64,000 nucleotides of DNA, from contig NZ_QAJP01000006.1 in assembly GCF_003852535.1 (NCBI RefSeq), forward strand, positions 1-64,000, given 5' to 3'. Source of the stretch: Herminiimonas sp. KBW02 (GTDB lineage: Bacteria; Pseudomonadota; Gammaproteobacteria; Burkholderiales; Burkholderiaceae_D). The notes under the pieces are model-generated. The model did not search any database. It saw only the letters and a list, made by a program, of their open reading frames with translations, and was not told the DNA's origin. Both the position numbers and the translations under genes were made by a program. Positions 1 to 9,848 of this stretch are shown in pieces (within the stretch, counting starts at the first letter, position 1; each line of letters starts with the position of its first letter).

Positions 1-149
1 GCGACGGTGACGATTTGTGCGCCGCTGGCTTCGCTGGCAACACGGGTCTGTTCGAGGTCTTTGTATTTACCGCTGCCTACCAACAGGCGGGAACGGTACG
101 TGGTGCCTGCGATCGTCAATTGGTCGTCAGGGAAATGGGCGCTGGTCAT
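1..149 (-). CDS. thiG: Thiazole synthase ThiG, N-terminal part (cut by window edge)
   Basis: ThiG makes the thiazole phosphate moiety of thiamine from deoxyxylulose phosphate, dehydroglycine and the ThiS thiocarboxylate, in the cytoplasm. Only the first 49 codons are present. The reverse strand from the ATG at 149 reads [20 protein letters not shown], then a stretch with [12 protein letters not shown] and [10 protein letters not shown]. This is the usual start of ThiG, where the LxxGTGKY-like segment is the first strand and loop of the barrel. It lies 106 nt downstream of thiS on the same strand, the normal thiS-thiG order. The rest of the gene and operon is outside the window. Confidence 0.9.
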   Translation of the reverse strand, partial: MTSAHFPDDQLTIAGTTYRSRLLVGSGKYKDLEQTRVASEASGAQIVTV

Positions 150-255
150 GATGGGCTTCCGGGTACGTGGGTGCAGGATGGGGCAAACTGCGTGGGAATT
201 AAAGTAAACAATAGCTAACATGCGCGGCAGACCAGGCTGCCGACACGGGCTGAGA

Positions 256-459
256 TCAGCCGCCGCCTATGGCGCGCACGATATCGATACGGTCAGCCGC
301 CTGTAACTGGCGCTGTGCCCATGTACCGCGCGGGACGATTTCACGGTTAATGGCTACCGCCACGGCTTTGCCGGACAGTGATAATTCTTCTATCAGGTCG
401 GCCACATTCTGGCCATCCTTTACCTGGCGCGCAGCGCCGTTCAATTCGATCTCCAGCAT
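256..459 (-). CDS. thiS: Sulfur carrier protein ThiS
   Basis: A small ubiquitin-like protein of 67 residues. It is adenylated and thiocarboxylated at its C-terminal glycine and donates sulfur to ThiG for the thiamine thiazole. Supporting features are the start [13 protein letters not shown], the central [12 protein letters not shown] segment and the C-terminus AIGGG, which ends in the glycine tail needed for activation. The ATG at 459 is preferred over the GTG directly before it (462). It is the first visible gene of the thi operon, followed by thiG. No thiamine-pyrophosphate riboswitch (THI box) could be recognised in the 311 nt upstream. Confidence 0.9.
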   Translation of the reverse strand: MLEIELNGAARQVKDGQNVADLIEELSLSGKAVAVAINREIVPRGTWAQRQLQAADRIDIVRAIGGG

Positions 460-770
460 CACTTCACTCGCTCACTTCACTATTTTCCATGGTGGCTGCG
501 TGCCGTTGGCTGCCTTGTCATTTATTTAAGGGCTTACGGCTTTGCATCCGGGCTACCGCAGCTGTGCGGCAATTGTTTACGGACGTTGCGGTCAGTCGTA
601 CAGGCGACGGCGCCCGTCTTGTCATCCAGTTAAAACTCCACTTTAGGCAAGGCGTACAGGCTCAGACCAGCAAAGAAGACCAGAATTCTACCTGCATTTG
701 AGCTATCAGAGGCAATACACCCCCTCATCGTCACTTATAATGCTTGATTCGATTCAATTCATACTCAATC
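460..770. other. Intergenic region between divergent thiS and valS
   Basis: 311 nt without a supported gene. The plus-strand ORFs that start here or run into it overlap thiS and show no family features. It must carry the outward promoters of thiS and valS. The only clear motif is a TATAAT hexamer at 736-741 facing valS. No riboswitch, RNA gene or repeat was recognised. Confidence 0.6.
736..741 (+). promoter_or_regulatory. Putative -10 box of valS
   Basis: A perfect TATAAT lies 29 nt before the valS ATG at 771. This would place the transcript start about 748 and give a short leader of about 20 nt. The -35 position (713-718, CAATAC) is a poor match, so the assignment rests on the -10 alone. 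Confidence 0.45.
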
Positions 771-3668
771 ATGGAATTAGCCAAGTCTTTCGATCCCGCC
801 GACATTGAAGCGTTCTGGCGCACCGAATGGGAGAACCGCGGTTACTACACCGCCACCACCGACGCAGACAAACCCGCTTTCAGCATCCAGTTGCCGCCGC
901 CGAACGTGACCGGCACCCTGCATCTGGGCCATGCATTCAATCAAACCATCATGGATGGCCTGACGCGCTACCATCGTATGCGCGGCTACAACACCGCCTG
1001 GATCCCGGGTACCGATCATGCCGGTATTGCGACCCAGATCGTGGTGGAACGCCAGCTCGACGCGCAAAAGATTACGCGCCATGACCTCGGCCGCGAAAAA
1101 TTCGTCGAAAAAGTCTGGGAATGGAAAGAAAAATCCGGCTCCACCATCACCGGCCAGATCCGCCGCCTCGGCGCATCGCCTGACTGGAGCCGTGAATACT
1201 TCACGATGGATGAGCCACGCTCCAAAACCGTAACCGAAGTATTCGTGCGTCTGGTCGAACAAGGCCTGATTTACCGCGGCAAACGCCTGGTCAACTGGGA
1301 CCCGGTACTCGGCACTGCCGTGTCCGACCTCGAAGTGGTATCGGAAGAAGAAGACGGCCAAATGTGGAATATCCGCTATCCACTGGCGGATGGTTCGAGC
1401 TACAAATTCCCGATCGCATTTGATGAAGAGGGTAATGCCACCGGATGGGAAGAGCGCAACTTCATCGTGGTCGCCACCACCCGTCCGGAAACCATGCTGG
1501 GCGACGTTGCCGTTGCAGTCGATCCGACCGACACCCGTTACCAGCACCTGGTCGGCAAGCTGCTGAAGCTGCCGCTGTGCGATCGCGACATCCCGCTGAT
1601 CGCCGACGATTACGTCGACAAGGAATTCGGTACCGGTTGCGTGAAGATCACGCCTGCGCATGACTTCAACGATTACGCCGTCGGCCAGCGTCACAACCTC
1701 GACAAGATCAGCATCCTGACACTGGATGCCAAGATCAATGAAAACGCACCTGCTGCGTATCAGGGCCTGGATCGCTTTGCCGCGCGCAAACAAATCGTCG
1801 CCGACCTCGATGCACAAGGTTTGCTGGAACTGGTCAAACCGCACAAATTGATGGTGCCACGCGGCGACCGCACCAACACCGTGATCGAGCCTATGCTGAC
1901 CGATCAGTGGTTCGTCGCCATGAGCAAACCAGCACCGGAAGGCACTTACTTCCCGGGCAAATCGATTACCGAAGTCGCACTGGAAAAAGTCGCGAATGGT
2001 GAAATCCAGATGCTGCCGGAGAACTGGACCAATACCTACAACCAGTGGCTGAACAACATCCAGGACTGGTGTATCTCGCGTCAACTGTGGTGGGGCCATC
2101 AAATCCCGGCCTGGTATGACAGCGAAGGTAAAGTCTATGTCGCACGCAATGAAGAAGAAGCAAAAGCCAAGGCTGCTGCAGCTGGCTACAACGGCCTGCT
2201 GACACGCGACGAAGACGTACTCGACACCTGGTTCTCGTCGGCACTGGTACCGTTCTCGACACTGGGCTGGCCGGAAGAAACGCCGGATTTCAAAACCTTC
2301 CTGCCATCGTCAGTACTGGTAACCGGCTTCGATATTATTTTCTTCTGGGTTGCGCGCATGGTCATGATGACCACGCACTTCACCGGCAAAGTCCCGTTCA
2401 AAACGGTATACGTGCACGGCCTGATACGCGACAGCAGCGGACAAAAAATGTCCAAGTCGAAAGGCAATACGCTGGATCCTATCGACCTGATCGACGGCAT
2501 CAACGTCGATGATCTGGTAGGCAAGCGCACCGTCGGCCTGATGAATCCGAAGCAGGCGACCAGCATCGAGAAAGCAACGCGCAAGGAATTCCCGGCCGGT
2601 ATCTCGGCTTACGGTACCGATGCACTGCGCTTCACGATGGCGAGCTATGCGTCGCTGGGTCGCAACATCAACTTCGACCTGAGCCGCTGCGAAGGCTATC
2701 GTAACTTCTGCAACAAGCTGTGGAATGCAACGCGCTTCGTGCTGATGAATTGCGAAGGCCACGATTGCGGTTTCCGTGATGCGCCATGCGCAGCCGGTGA
2801 TTGTGATCCGGGTGGTTACACCGACTTCTCGCAAGCAGATCGCTGGATCGTTTCCAAACTGCAGCGCACCGAAGCCGACATCGCCAAAGGCTTTGCCGAC
2901 TATCGTTTCGACAATATCGCAGCGTCGCTGTATCAATTCATCTGGGATGAGTATTGCGACTGGTACCTCGAAGTGGCCAAGGTACAGATCCAGACCGGTA
3001 CGGAAGCACAGCAGCGCGCGACCCGTCGCACCCTGTTGCGCGTACTGGAAACCATACTGCGCCTGGCACATCCGGTGATACCGTTCATCACCGAAGCATT
3101 GTGGCAAACCGTGGCACCGCTGACCGGTTACAAAGCAAATCCGGCTGGCGATTCCATCATGCTGCAAGCCTACCCTGAAGCACAGGCTGGCAAGATTGAT
3201 GAGCAGGCAGAAAACTGGATGGCAGAACTGAAGTCGATGACCGATGCCTGCCGTAACCTGCGTGGTGAAATGCAATTGTCACCGGCATTGCGCGTGCCGC
3301 TGATCCTGGAAGCAGGCGACACAACTCAGGCTGAACGCCTGCAATCGTTTGCACCGTATCTGCAAGCACTGGCCAAGCTGTCGGAAGTAAATGTTGCGAA
3401 CCAGTTGCCGGAATCGCCGGCACCTGTTTCCATCGTCGGCACCGCTAAGCTGATGCTGAAAGTAGAAATCGATGTGGCAGCAGAACGCGAACGCCTGAGC
3501 AAGGAAATCGCGCGTCTGGATGGTGAAATCACCAAAGCCAACAGCAAGCTCGGCAATGAAAGCTTCGTCGCGCGTGCCCCGGCACAAGTGGTGGCACAGG
3601 AGAAGGAACGCGTCGCCAACTTCTCGGCCACACTGAATAAACTGCGCGAGCAATTTGCCAAACTGTAA
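771..3668 (+). CDS. valS: Valyl-tRNA synthetase
   Basis: Charges tRNA-Val with valine in the cytoplasm. It is a 965-residue class I synthetase, the usual length. The HIGH signature appears as HLGH at about residues 51-54, after PPPNVTGTL. The second signature is KMSKS at about 559-563. The long CP1 editing insertion between them includes the [15 protein letters not shown] segment, and the C-terminus is a coiled coil ([17 protein letters not shown]...). The ATG at 771 ([13 protein letters not shown]) is preferred to the in-frame TTG at 744, because that codon lies at the expected transcript start. A strong hairpin terminator follows. Transcription diverges from thiS. Confidence 0.97.
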   Translation: MELAKSFDPADIEAFWRTEWENRGYYTATTDADKPAFSIQLPPPNVTGTLHLGHAFNQTIMDGLTRYHRMRGYNTAWIPGTDHAGIATQIVVERQLDAQKITRHDLGREKFVEKVWEWKEKSGSTITGQIRRLGASPDWSREYFTMDEPRSKTVTEVFVRLVEQGLIYRGKRLVNWDPVLGTAVSDLEVVSEEEDGQMWNIRYPLADGSSYKFPIAFDEEGNATGWEERNFIVVATTRPETMLGDVAVAVDPTDTRYQHLVGKLLKLPLCDRDIPLIADDYVDKEFGTGCVKITPAHDFNDYAVGQRHNLDKISILTLDAKINENAPAAYQGLDRFAARKQIVADLDAQGLLELVKPHKLMVPRGDRTNTVIEPMLTDQWFVAMSKPAPEGTYFPGKSITEVALEKVANGEIQMLPENWTNTYNQWLNNIQDWCISRQLWWGHQIPAWYDSEGKVYVARNEEEAKAKAAAAGYNGLLTRDEDVLDTWFSSALVPFSTLGWPEETPDFKTFLPSSVLVTGFDIIFFWVARMVMMTTHFTGKVPFKTVYVHGLIRDSSGQKMSKSKGNTLDPIDLIDGINVDDLVGKRTVGLMNPKQATSIEKATRKEFPAGISAYGTDALRFTMASYASLGRNINFDLSRCEGYRNFCNKLWNATRFVLMNCEGHDCGFRDAPCAAGDCDPGGYTDFSQADRWIVSKLQRTEADIAKGFADYRFDNIAASLYQFIWDEYCDWYLEVAKVQIQTGTEAQQRATRRTLLRVLETILRLAHPVIPFITEALWQTVAPLTGYKANPAGDSIMLQAYPEAQAGKIDEQAENWMAELKSMTDACRNLRGEMQLSPALRVPLILEAGDTTQAERLQSFAPYLQALAKLSEVNVANQLPESPAPVSIVGTAKLMLKVEIDVAAERERLSKEIARLDGEITKANSKLGNESFVARAPAQVVAQEKERVANFSATLNKLREQFAKL

Positions 3669-3720
3669 GTGTGCAAGCTGATGCCGCCCTGCTGACGGGG
3701 CGGTAATGGGCGGCAACAAA

Positions 3721-3754
3721 AAAGCGGCTGACGTAGCAATACGTCAGCCGCTTT
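3721..3754. terminator. Bidirectional terminator between valS and the hydratase gene
   Basis: A perfect 15-bp stem, AAAGCGGCTGACGTA (3721-3735) with its complement at 3740-3754, closes a GCAA loop. Runs of A precede it and T follow it, so it can stop transcripts from both converging genes. Confidence 0.9.
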
Positions 3755-3774
3755 TTCATGTGATTTCTGCAGAA

Positions 3775-4617
3775 TCAGACGAACGATAAAGTCAGTCCAG
3801 GCAAGGCAACGCCGGAAAATGCAGTCGACCATGTTTGCCCCGGCTTGACCGGATAAGCATCGGTCAAAGTACCGGTCGCAATGATTTCACCAGCCGCCAA
3901 TGGTGCGAACTGCGGCTGCGTCTGCAGGGTCTGGTGCAGGTTCAGCAAGGCGTGCACCGGGCTGTCCAGCACATTGCTGCCAAAGCCTGCGCTATGCAGT
4001 CTGAACTCTTCACCTTCGCTATACGACAGCGAAACGCTGGCGGCAGTCAGGATATCGGCCAGATGCGAACGCGTAGCCGACGACAACACGTGCGGTTCGC
4101 CCAGGATCAGTGCGCCGTGGAATCCAAAAGCCGCAACCGCATCGGCAGCTTCAAACTTCCAGTCCGCAAACGGACACACCACCAGCTCAAAGCCGTGCGC
4201 CATCCACTCTATGCACTCGGCGATATCTTCCAGCGTCGCATCCTTAGGCGGTGCCTTGGCCAGCTTGAATACGATCTCCGGTTCTATGCGTGGTTGCACT
4301 GCACCTGTCAGGTCCTGCAAGCCATGGTTATCTTCCGAATAGCGCACGGTATCGTCATACATATGCGCCCAGATCGGCGCGCTGATCGGTTCGCGCTCAC
4401 CGTAGTTCGGCCAGATACGGCGATTGGTAAAACCGATCTTGCGCCCTATCGGCGTCTCGCCTTGTGCAGTACGTATATCGACGATGCACTTGGCCACATC
4501 ATAGCCATCGGCAATGCTCAGATTGTCGTCTTTGGTCAGGCAGGGAATTTGTTGCGCATCCGCTCGCGCAGTCAGCAATTGGTGCGCGTATCGATTGGCT
4601 TGGGTAGACATCAACAT
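3775..4617 (-). CDS. 2-keto-4-pentenoate hydratase / 2-oxo-hexenedioate decarboxylase family protein
   Basis: A member of the fumarylacetoacetase-like fold family (MhpD, HpcG, DmpH). These enzymes hydrate or decarboxylate 2-oxo-alkenoates in meta-cleavage pathways of aromatic breakdown, using a divalent metal. Supporting features are GRKIGFTNRRIW, the metal-ligand motif RIEPEIVFKL, FADWKFEAADAVAAFGFHGALILG and the C-terminal GEIIATGTLTDAYPV. Start chosen at the ATG at 4617 (MLMSTQANR), about 280 residues, close to the family length. The ORF extends upstream to 4686, but that part has no family character. No other aromatic catabolism genes lie nearby, so the substrate is unknown. Confidence 0.8.
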   Translation of the reverse strand: MLMSTQANRYAHQLLTARADAQQIPCLTKDDNLSIADGYDVAKCIVDIRTAQGETPIGRKIGFTNRRIWPNYGEREPISAPIWAHMYDDTVRYSEDNHGLQDLTGAVQPRIEPEIVFKLAKAPPKDATLEDIAECIEWMAHGFELVVCPFADWKFEAADAVAAFGFHGALILGEPHVLSSATRSHLADILTAASVSLSYSEGEEFRLHSAGFGSNVLDSPVHALLNLHQTLQTQPQFAPLAAGEIIATGTLTDAYPVKPGQTWSTAFSGVALPGLTLSFV

Positions 4618-4807
4618 GGCTAGCTCGCGCAGAGAAGTTAAATAAAGGAAATAAAGCCTTATTTGCGATGCAACATTCTCACACAAGGACTACGCCCTGC
4701 AAAGGAGCAATTTGTCCCAGGACGACCGTATCAGATGAAATTTTTTAATGCAGAGATATCATTTGACTAATGACACAGTGCAACAGTGACTGCTGTCAAC
4801 GCGACCG

Positions 4808-5263
4808 TCAGCCTTGACTGCGCTGGCGTGCCAGGTAACGATCCAGCTGATTGGCAAAATTGCGCGTATCGCCCTGGCTGAAGGCGGCCGGACCGCCGGT
4901 ATCGACGCCGCTGCTGCGCAAGTCATCCATAAAACTGCGCATCGTCAAATGCTGCTGGATGTTGTCTTTGGTATAAAACTCGCCGCGCGGATTCAGCGGA
5001 TGCCCGCCTTTTTCCAGCACGTCGGCCGCCAGCGGGATATCGGCGGTAATCACCAGGTCGCCGGGCTGTACCAGACGCACGATTTCATTGTCTGCCACAT
5101 CAAAACCGGCAGGCACCTGCAGCGCCTTGATAAAACGAGATGGCGGTGTACGCAGTAATTTGTTGGCTACCAGTGTGACTTGTACTTCGAGTCTGTCCGC
5201 CACGCGAAACAAGACTTCCTTGATCACATTGGGACAGGCATCGGCATCAACCCAGATTTGCAT
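4808..5263 (-). CDS. YaiI/YqxD family protein (UPF0178, DUF188)
   Basis: A 151-residue protein with the PIN-like DUF188 signature. It begins [20 protein letters not shown] and continues with [26 protein letters not shown] and an [10 protein letters not shown] segment. Acidic residues in VDADACP and TADIPLA match the presumed nuclease-type active site, but the family has no firmly known function. The start codon is only 7 nt after the ruvB stop, so it is probably co-transcribed with ruvCAB. That position hints at a nucleic-acid role but does not prove it. Confidence 0.85.
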   Translation of the reverse strand: MQIWVDADACPNVIKEVLFRVADRLEVQVTLVANKLLRTPPSRFIKALQVPAGFDVADNEIVRLVQPGDLVITADIPLAADVLEKGGHPLNPRGEFYTKDNIQQHLTMRSFMDDLRSSGVDTGGPAAFSQGDTRNFANQLDRYLARQRSQG

Positions 5264-5270
5264 GCTGCGC

Positions 5271-6329
5271 TTACTGCCCTGCCCACAAGTCGCCAGTCGG
5301 CCCGGTCTGCGGCGCAGTCACACCGAAATGGGTATAGGCGGCAGGCGTGGCGATGCGTCCGCGTGGCGTGCGTTGCAGGAAGCCTTGCTGGATCAGATAG
5401 GGTTCGAGCACGTCTTCTATGGTGTCGCGCTCTTCACCGATGGCTGCGGCGAGGTTATCGAGGCCGACCGGCCCGCCATTGAATTTGAACAGTACCGCTT
5501 CCAGCAGCTTTCTATCCATCAGGTCGAAGCCGACCGGATCGACATCCAGCATAACCAGTGCGGCATCGGCCATGGCTTTGGTGATTTTGCCATTGCCTTT
5601 GACTTCAGCGTAATCACGCACGCGACGCAACAAGCGGTTCGCGATACGCGGCGTACCACGGCTGCGCTTGGCAATTTCCAATGCGCCATCGTCATCGATA
5701 GGCGCATTCAGCAAGGAAGAACTGCGGGTCACGATACGCGCCAATTCCAGCGGCGTATAAAACTCGAGACGTGCCACGATGCCGAAGCGATCACGCAAAG
5801 GATTCGTCAACATGCCGGCACGCGTGGTTGCGCCGACCAGTGTGAACGGCTGTAAATCCAGGCGCACCGAGCGCGCAGCAGGACCTTCGCCGATCATGAT
5901 ATCGATCTGGTAATCCTCCAGCGCCGGATACAGGATTTCTTCGACCACCGGCGACAACCTGTGGATTTCATCGATGAAGAGTACGTCGTTGGCTTCGAGG
6001 TTAGTCAGCAATGCTGCCAGGTCACCTGCACGTTCCAGCACCGGACCGGAAGTCTGGCGCAGGTTGACGCCCATTTCGCGCGCGATGATGTGCGCGAGGG
6101 TCGTCTTACCCAAACCCGGCGGACCGAACAGCAAAGTGTGATCCAGTGCTTCATGCCGTTGCCGCGCTGCGGTGATGAAGATTTCCAGCTGGCCACGGAT
6201 TTTTTCCTGGCCTACATATTCGTCCAGTTGCTTGGGACGCAGCGCGCGCTCTATCGCCTCCTCGTTAGCAGAGGCTGGGGTCGCGGCTATGATGCGTTGT
6301 TCGCTGAAATCGTCGGTTTGTATGCTCAT
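5271..6329 (-). CDS. ruvB: Holliday junction ATP-dependent DNA helicase RuvB
   Basis: Hexameric AAA+ motor that drives branch migration of Holliday junctions together with RuvA. It is 352 residues, slightly longer than the E. coli protein (336). Walker A is GPPGLGKTT at about 69-77, and Walker B ends in DEIH at 120-123. It also has sensor-type motifs ([10 protein letters not shown]) and the winged-helix C-terminus ending in [17 protein letters not shown]. It is the third gene of ruvC-ruvA-ruvB, 45 nt after ruvA and 7 nt before the YaiI gene. No LexA box was recognised upstream of the cluster. Confidence 0.97.
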   Translation of the reverse strand: MSIQTDDFSEQRIIAATPASANEEAIERALRPKQLDEYVGQEKIRGQLEIFITAARQRHEALDHTLLFGPPGLGKTTLAHIIAREMGVNLRQTSGPVLERAGDLAALLTNLEANDVLFIDEIHRLSPVVEEILYPALEDYQIDIMIGEGPAARSVRLDLQPFTLVGATTRAGMLTNPLRDRFGIVARLEFYTPLELARIVTRSSSLLNAPIDDDGALEIAKRSRGTPRIANRLLRRVRDYAEVKGNGKITKAMADAALVMLDVDPVGFDLMDRKLLEAVLFKFNGGPVGLDNLAAAIGEERDTIEDVLEPYLIQQGFLQRTPRGRIATPAAYTHFGVTAPQTGPTGDLWAGQ

Positions 6330-6374
6330 GGTCGCATTGTAGCGTGGCGGCGGCGAAAGTTAATAGGACAGGCC

Positions 6375-6950
6375 TTAAGCCTTGGACAAGGACTTGAGCG
6401 CGAGCTTGATACCGTCAGAGACACCGGTACCGGCGGGCACTTGTTTGAGTGCCAGCATCGCTTCCTTGTCGGAATAACCCAAAGCCAGCAATGCATTCAG
6501 AATGTCGGAAGTCGCATCGGTCGCAACCGCACCTGCTCCACCGAGGTCGGCACCCAGCTTGCCCTTCAGTTCCAGCAAGAGACGCTCGGCGGTTTTCTTG
6601 CCGATGCCGGGGATCTTGGTCAGGCGTCCGGCTTCCTGCAAGGTGATCGATTGCGCCAGGTCAGCGACCGACATGCCGGACAAAATGGAGAGCGCCGTAC
6701 GCGCACCTATGCCGGTGATTTTTACCAATTGCTTGAAGACGTTACGTTCTTCGTTCGTACCAAAACCAAACAGGATATGCGCATCTTCACGCACGGTCAG
6801 ATGGGTCAGCAGCACAACTTTTTCACCCAGGCCGGGCAGGTTGTAGAAGGTGCTCATCGGCACATTGACTTCATAACCGACGCCGTTGCAATCGACCAGC
6901 AATTGCGGTGGATTTTTTTCGAGCAATACTCCGGAAAGACGACCTATCAT
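6375..6950 (-). CDS. ruvA: Holliday junction DNA helicase subunit RuvA
   Basis: Tetrameric Holliday-junction-binding protein that loads RuvB. It is 191 residues, normal for the family. The N-terminal OB-fold starts [12 protein letters not shown]. Two helix-hairpin-helix regions follow ([16 protein letters not shown] and [16 protein letters not shown]). The C-terminal three-helix domain that contacts RuvB ([20 protein letters not shown]) comes after a flexible glycine/alanine linker. It sits 32 nt after ruvC and 45 nt before ruvB, all on the minus strand. Confidence 0.97.
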   Translation of the reverse strand: MIGRLSGVLLEKNPPQLLVDCNGVGYEVNVPMSTFYNLPGLGEKVVLLTHLTVREDAHILFGFGTNEERNVFKQLVKITGIGARTALSILSGMSVADLAQSITLQEAGRLTKIPGIGKKTAERLLLELKGKLGADLGGAGAVATDATSDILNALLALGYSDKEAMLALKQVPAGTGVSDGIKLALKSLSKA

Positions 6951-6982
6951 CGCGCTGTGACCTTGTGAAATGAGTTCTAATA

Positions 6983-7525
6983 CTAACCGACCAGGCGGCC
7001 GCCGCGCACACGCAAACCTTTGCGTGCCAGCTCCGGTGCCAGCGCACCGAGCACACTCAGGGTTTCACCGCTATGCGCATGGCAGATCGCCACACCCAAT
7101 GCATCGGCGGCATCAGTGCCGGGCATACCCGATAATTTCAGCAAGCGTTGCACCATATCCTGCACCTGTGCTTTTTGCGCTTTGCCCTGCCCGACGACCG
7201 CCTGCTTGACTTGCAGCGCGGTGTATTCCGCCACCAGCAAATCGGCATGCACCAGTGCGCAAATTGCGGCGCCACGTGCCTGCCCGAGTAAGAGTGTCGA
7301 TTGCGGATTCACGTTGACGAATACTTTCTCTATCGCCGCACAATCGGGGCGATACGTCGCGATGACTTCGGAGACACTGGAGAGTATGGTTTTGAGGCGC
7401 TGCGGTAAATCGGCATCGGGCGTTTTGATGGTGCCCGATGCGATGTAGCTGAGCTTGTTGCCATGCTTCTCGATCACGCCAAAGCCGGTGGTACGCAAGC
7501 CAGGGTCGATGCCGAGAATTTTCAT
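6983..7525 (-). CDS. ruvC: Crossover junction endodeoxyribonuclease RuvC
   Basis: Resolves Holliday junctions by paired nicks. Starting at the ATG at 7525 ([10 protein letters not shown]) the protein has 180 residues. The four catalytic acids fall at D7, E66, D138 and D141, the same positions as in E. coli RuvC. This strongly supports that start over the upstream ATG at 7549. It is the first gene of ruvCAB. A stable hairpin lies just upstream (7548-7575), between the purH stop and this start. Confidence 0.97.
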   Translation of the reverse strand: MKILGIDPGLRTTGFGVIEKHGNKLSYIASGTIKTPDADLPQRLKTILSSVSEVIATYRPDCAAIEKVFVNVNPQSTLLLGQARGAAICALVHADLLVAEYTALQVKQAVVGQGKAQKAQVQDMVQRLLKLSGMPGTDAADALGVAICHAHSGETLSVLGALAPELARKGLRVRGGRLVG

Positions 7526-7547
7526 GGAGTAGGAAGTAGCTATAAGC

Positions 7548-7575
7548 AAGTCACGCGACTAGTGTCGCATGACTT
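7548..7575 (-). promoter_or_regulatory. Stem-loop between purH and ruvC
   Basis: A 12-position stem (7548-7559 with 7564-7575) closes a 4-nt TAGT/ACTA loop in the 56-nt gap. On the plus strand one pair is a C-A mismatch (7554/7569). On the minus strand, the transcribed one, that pair becomes a G-U wobble, so the stem is continuous in RNA. Only a weak U-rich stretch (UUGCUU) follows. It could be a weak terminator, a processing site or an attenuator ahead of ruvC. Confidence 0.55.
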
Positions 7576-7581
7576 TGCTGA

Positions 7582-9147
7582 TTAGTGACGGAAGTGGCGT
7601 GTGCCTGTCATCAGCATCACGACGCCTTGTTCATCCGCTGCATCGATTACTTCCTGATCGCGCATCGAACCACCCGGATGGATGACCGAAGTCGCACCGG
7701 CAGCAACCACTACGTCGAGACCATCACGGAACGGGAAGAACGCGTCCGACGCGACTGCGGTACCAGCCAGCGACAAGCCTGCGTTCTGCGCCTTGATCGA
7801 GGCAATACGTGCGGAGTCGATGCGACTCATTTGACCTGCGCCTACGCCCATGGTCATGCCGTTTGCACAGAACACGATTGCATTCGATTTCACGAACTTG
7901 GCGACGCGCCATGCAAACATCAGGTCTTGCAATTGTTGTGGTGTCGGTTGCTTCTTGCTGACGACTTTCAATTCGGACAGCAAAACATTCTTCGCATCCG
8001 GCGATTGCACCAGCAAGCCACCGCCTACGCGTTTGAAGTCATGTGCATTGACTGCATTGCCGAGCGGGATTTCCAGCAGGCGTACGTTTTGTTTGCCGGC
8101 GAAAATTTGTTTGGCTTTTTCACTGAACGATGGTGCGATCAGAACTTCAACGAATTGTTTGGCGACTGCTTCTGCCGCGTTGCCATCCAGCTCGCGGTTG
8201 AAGGCGATGATACCGCCGAAAGCCGAGGTCGGATCGGTTTGCAAAGCCTTGCTATACGCTTCCAGCGGGCTGATGCCGACTGCCACACCGCAAGGATTCG
8301 CGTGCTTGATGATGACGCATGCGGACTCGTCGAAAGTCTTCACGCATTCCCATGCTGCATCTGCATCGGCGATGTTGTTGTACGACAGTTCCTTGCCTTG
8401 CAATTGCGTGTAATTAGCCAACGCGCCGACTTGCGGATTACTTTCGCGATAGAAGGCGGCGGATTGATGCGGATTTTCACCGTAACGCATTTCCTGCACT
8501 TTTTCGAAATGCAGGTTCAGGGTAGACGGATAAGCACTGCGTGTGGCGTGCTGTTTATCTGCACCCAGTGAGGTGAAGTAATTGGTGATCGCGCCGTCGT
8601 ATTGCGCGGTGTGCGCGAATACTTTTTTCGCCAATGTGAATTTGGTTTCGTAGGTGACTTCGCCATTATTCGCACCCAGTTCGCTCAAGACCTGGCTGTA
8701 GTCAGTCGGATCGCAAATGACGATGACGTCTTTGTGATTCTTGGCCGACGAACGCAACATCGCAGGACCGCCGATGTCGATGTTTTCGATGGCATCTTCC
8801 AGCGAGCACTCTGCACGTGCCACGGTTTGCTGGAATGGATAGAGGTTGACGACCACCATGTCGATAGTCGGGATCGCGTGCTTCTCCAGTGCGCTGACAT
8901 GCTCAGGAAAATCGCGACGCGCCAGGATGCCGCCGTGTACTTTCGGGTGCAGGGTTTTGACGCGGCCATCCAGCATCTCAGGGAAGCCGGTGTAGTCGGC
9001 CACTTCGGTCACGCTGATGCCATTCTCAGCCAGCAGTTTTGCGGTGCCTCCGGTCGACAGGATGTTGACACCCATGCCTGACAGGGCGCGGGCAAATTCC
9101 AGAACGCCAGTTTTGTCGGAGACCGAGATGAGAGCTTGTTTGATCAT
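7582..9147 (-). CDS. purH: Bifunctional AICAR formyltransferase / IMP cyclohydrolase
   Basis: Catalyses the last two steps of de novo IMP synthesis. It is 521 residues, the normal size. The N-terminal MGS-type cyclohydrolase domain starts [19 protein letters not shown] and contains the [11 protein letters not shown] phosphate-binding loop. The C-terminal transformylase domain contains [14 protein letters not shown], the conserved Lys-His catalytic pair. The ATG at 9147 has no clear Shine-Dalgarno. A 265-bp inverted-ended repeat starts only 22 nt upstream of the start codon, so the purH promoter or leader must lie in or beyond that element. Confidence 0.97.
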   Translation of the reverse strand: MIKQALISVSDKTGVLEFARALSGMGVNILSTGGTAKLLAENGISVTEVADYTGFPEMLDGRVKTLHPKVHGGILARRDFPEHVSALEKHAIPTIDMVVVNLYPFQQTVARAECSLEDAIENIDIGGPAMLRSSAKNHKDVIVICDPTDYSQVLSELGANNGEVTYETKFTLAKKVFAHTAQYDGAITNYFTSLGADKQHATRSAYPSTLNLHFEKVQEMRYGENPHQSAAFYRESNPQVGALANYTQLQGKELSYNNIADADAAWECVKTFDESACVIIKHANPCGVAVGISPLEAYSKALQTDPTSAFGGIIAFNRELDGNAAEAVAKQFVEVLIAPSFSEKAKQIFAGKQNVRLLEIPLGNAVNAHDFKRVGGGLLVQSPDAKNVLLSELKVVSKKQPTPQQLQDLMFAWRVAKFVKSNAIVFCANGMTMGVGAGQMSRIDSARIASIKAQNAGLSLAGTAVASDAFFPFRDGLDVVVAAGATSVIHPGGSMRDQEVIDAADEQGVVMLMTGTRHFRH

Positions 9148-9171
9148 GATGAAAATAGTGGAAGTAAAGTA

Positions 9172-9436
9172 GAACTCATTTCATAAATATCCGCGAGTGC
9201 GAACGCGGCTATTTGGGAGGTAGTGCAAGGCGTGTCGCGCTGCCAAGGGTGGTCCCCTTGGCAAGCGGCGCAACGCAGCAATACGCCCAAATAGCTCGTT
9301 CCCTTCGGGTTCTTACCAAAAGCGGCGCTGGCCGCGTTGTGCTCCTTGCGCATAGGCTACTATGCGACGCGTCGCACGCCTTGCCAGCACCGCTTTTGGT
9401 AAGAACGCATCTCACGGATATTGGTGAAATGAGTTC
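9172..9436. mobile_element. MITE-like element, copy 1 (TA-flanked, inverted ends)
   Basis: A 265-bp unit bounded by TA at 9170-9171 and 9437-9438. Its ends are 26-bp inverted repeats starting GAACTCATTTCA, with 3 mismatches in this copy. About 92% identical by eye to the copy at 12334-12599. Inside it are nested inverted repeats. The largest pairs GTTCTTACCAAAAGCGG (from 9309) with its complement ending near 9406. Others are CCAAGGG/CCCCTTGG and CTATTTGGG/CCCAAATAG. It has no credible coding region. TA flanks with inverted ends are typical of IS630/Tc1-mariner-type insertions. It sits between fis and purH. Confidence 0.75.
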
Positions 9437-9535
9437 TAGATAAAGGCGCGTCGTAAGCAGATTTGAAACAGGCCGCGACGCCACTGCCCTTAGCTTATTC
9501 ACTTCCCGCCGCGAGTGCGGGAAGAAGGTTGGGAA

Positions 9536-9769
9536 TTACAATAAATCGTGCTGCTGCAATTTCTTGCGCAGGGTATTGCGGTTAATGCCCAGCATGTCCG
9601 CCGCGTGCGACTGGTTGCCTTCAGCACGCTCCATCACTGCTTCGAGGATGGGTTTTTCTACGGTGAAGACCACCATCTCATAGACATTCGATGGCATTTG
9701 CTCGCCGAGGTCCTTGAAATACTTCTCGAGGCTTTTCTTGACGACTTCTTGGATATTATCTTTGCTCAT
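9536..9769 (-). CDS. fis: Fis family DNA-binding protein
   Basis: Small nucleoid-associated DNA-bending regulator. From the ATG at 9769 (MSKDNIQEVVKKSLEKYF) it has 77 residues, typical of beta-proteobacterial Fis. The C-terminal helix-turn-helix is GNQSHAADMLGINRNTLRKK. The reading frame is open upstream to 9916, but that stretch lies in the dusB end and is rejected as a start. It follows dusB by 79 nt, the same dusB-fis pairing as in E. coli, so co-transcription is likely. Confidence 0.93.
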   Translation of the reverse strand: MSKDNIQEVVKKSLEKYFKDLGEQMPSNVYEMVVFTVEKPILEAVMERAEGNQSHAADMLGINRNTLRKKLQQHDLL

Positions 9770-9848
9770 TGTGCTTAGTTGATTGCGCGTTTTTATAATT
9801 TGTCGGGCTCGCATTCTGCCACTTACATGGCAAGACACCAACCCCGTA

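Noticed and set aside
460-770. TPP riboswitch upstream of thiS
   Set aside because: No THI-box core sequences (CTGAGA with the later ACCTGA-type segment) were found on the minus strand.
777-2102. 441-residue minus-strand ORF opposite valS
   Set aside because: It is wholly antisense to a well-supported synthetase and has no family features; it arises from the codon structure of valS.
9213-9443. Small ORFs inside the repeat elements (also 12375-12590)
   Set aside because: They exist only because the repeat lacks stops in some frames; the two copies diverge in frame and length, and no ribosome-binding sites fit.
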